A stretch of DNA of 23,126 nucleotides, taken from positions 1 through 23,126 of the IMG/VR virus record IMGVR_UViG_3300036761_000033, one strand, 5' to 3'. The notes below the pieces were generated by a model. The model searched no databases, was not told the origin of the DNA, and saw only the letters and a program-made list of their open reading frames with translations. Source of the DNA: a virus. The position numbers were made by a program, and so were the translations under genes. Shown piece after piece: positions 22,442 to 23,126 of this stretch; the first letter of the stretch is position 1; each line of letters opens with the position of its first letter.

Positions 22442-23126
22442 TCAGAAGTTGGATACTTCGTTCTCGAACACGAAGCGTGGAACCATCAACTGGACCGAGG
22501 CAGTCTTTACCAATGCGTTCTGGTTCACTGTTGCCGGCAGCGCTGCCGTGGAAACGCTGAACTGCCCCAGGAATGGATGCAGACCCATGCTGGTAGCGGT
22601 TGCTGCGGACGATCCCATCGTTCCAGACATTTGACCGCTAGCCGCGCCGAGACATTGCCAGTTAAATCCAGCTAGTGCTTCCCCGGACGACCGGAAAACA
22701 TAGCCCAGATAGTAGTCGCCGCCAGGAGTCAATACAGGCTGTACCGACCACTGACTGGAGACGATGGACACGAATCTTGGCCCATTAAACGATGCAGACT
22801 GATTGGCGCCGCCCGCTGCTGTCACAGATCCGTTGGCGCTATTGAGCAGATTGAGCGTCGAACTTGCGCTGATGGTGTAGATGCCGAAGCTGAAATGCAG
22901 TGTTTTTGCTGCCGTCGAAGCTCCAGCGTTCGTATGACTACCACTCACGTTGATGAACATGGAGTTGATCGTCATGTGACCCGGAAACGGACCTCCGTTT
23001 ATGACCAACGGACAGAAGTACATCGTTCCATCGCTGCTTGCGCGGTTTTGGAATTGCACTGCCGAATCTGTCCGCCCTGCGTGGAGATTGAAGTTCTGCC
23101 AGCGGGTGAGAGTTACCGGGGCGGGA
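22442..23126 (-). CDS. Tail/appendage-like structural protein, 5' truncated by window edge
   Basis: The frame has no stop up to the right edge, so this is the C-terminal 227 residues or so of a longer gene. A GTG at 23059 could be read as a start, but the codons upstream of it encode equally protein-like sequence (ending PVTLTRWQNFNLHAGRTDS), so I treat that GTG as internal. The visible part is rich in Ser, Ala, Thr and Gly, almost free of charged stretches, and looks beta-structured, as in phage tail-fibre or appendage proteins. I recognise no catalytic motif or named domain. It ends 2 nt before a glycosyltransferase gene, so the two probably share a transcript. The structural assignment rests on composition and context only. 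Confidence 0.5.
   Translation of the reverse strand, partial: PAPVTLTRWQNFNLHAGRTDSAVQFQNRASSDGTMYFCPLVINGGPFPGHMTINSMFINVSGSHTNAGASTAAKTLHFSFGIYTISASSTLNLLNSANGSVTAAGGANQSASFNGPRFVSIVSSQWSVQPVLTPGGDYYLGYVFRSSGEALAGFNWQCLGAASGQMSGTMGSSAATATSMGLHPFLGQFSVSTAALPATVNQNALVKTASVQLMVPRFVFENEVSNF

Noticed and set aside
1-23126. tRNA genes, CRISPR array, insertion sequences, attachment sites, diversity-generating retroelement
   Set aside because: I found no cloverleaf-like sequence, no regularly spaced identical repeats, no transposase, integrase or reverse transcriptase frames, and there is no gap large enough to hold an RNA gene.

Overview
The window is a fragment of a tailed double-stranded DNA phage (or prophage) genome. 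Every gene I can support lies on the minus strand, so the layout reads from the right edge to the left. The closest match I recognise is the SU10-like (Kuravirus-type, short-tailed) structural module. It has a capsid protein of the DUF5309/SU10 family preceded by a scaffold, and a head-tail adaptor followed by a long beta-rich nozzle-like protein. After these come low-complexity internal/ejection-type proteins and a tail fibre. Portal, terminase, lysis and replication genes are absent and presumably lie outside. The host cannot be named from this sequence. Moderate-to-high GC and ordinary AGG-type ribosome sites fit a Gram-negative bacterium, but that is inference.

Layout in transcription order: (1) 23126-22442, a tail/appendage-like protein cut off by the right edge. 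(2) 22439-21157, a small pair of a GT-A glycosyltransferase and a SAM methyltransferase. (3) 21123-18148, a 991-residue mosaic tailspike with an N-terminal repeat stalk, a central beta-helix and a charged helical C-terminus. (4) 18160-15934, a small helical protein, the scaffold and the major capsid protein, closed by a strong intrinsic terminator at 15927-15901. (5) 15898-15575, a small capsid-adjacent protein whose start codon sits 2 nt after the terminator T-tract. (6) 15582-9159, an eight-gene glycan cassette: TPR-glycosyltransferase, GT-B-like protein, DXD glycosyltransferase, GDP-mannose 4,6-dehydratase, class I methyltransferase, FkbM methyltransferase, GT8-like glycosyltransferase and radical SAM/SPASM protein. 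(7) 9151-23, head-tail adaptor, nozzle, small structural protein, three internal/ejection-type proteins and a tail fibre.

The genes are packed with almost no spacers; the longest gaps are 35 and 33 nt. Most junctions are ATGA, GTGA or TAATG overlaps, so the window behaves as one long late transcription unit with partial termination after the capsid gene. The most notable feature is the eight-gene sugar-modification cassette embedded inside the morphogenesis operon, between the capsid and adaptor genes. A second glycosyltransferase/methyltransferase pair lies beside the tailspike. The arrangement suggests late expression with the virion proteins and raises the hypothesis that the phage builds a methylated deoxy-sugar glycan on its own capsid or tail. 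Modification of the host surface or a metabolite remains an alternative.
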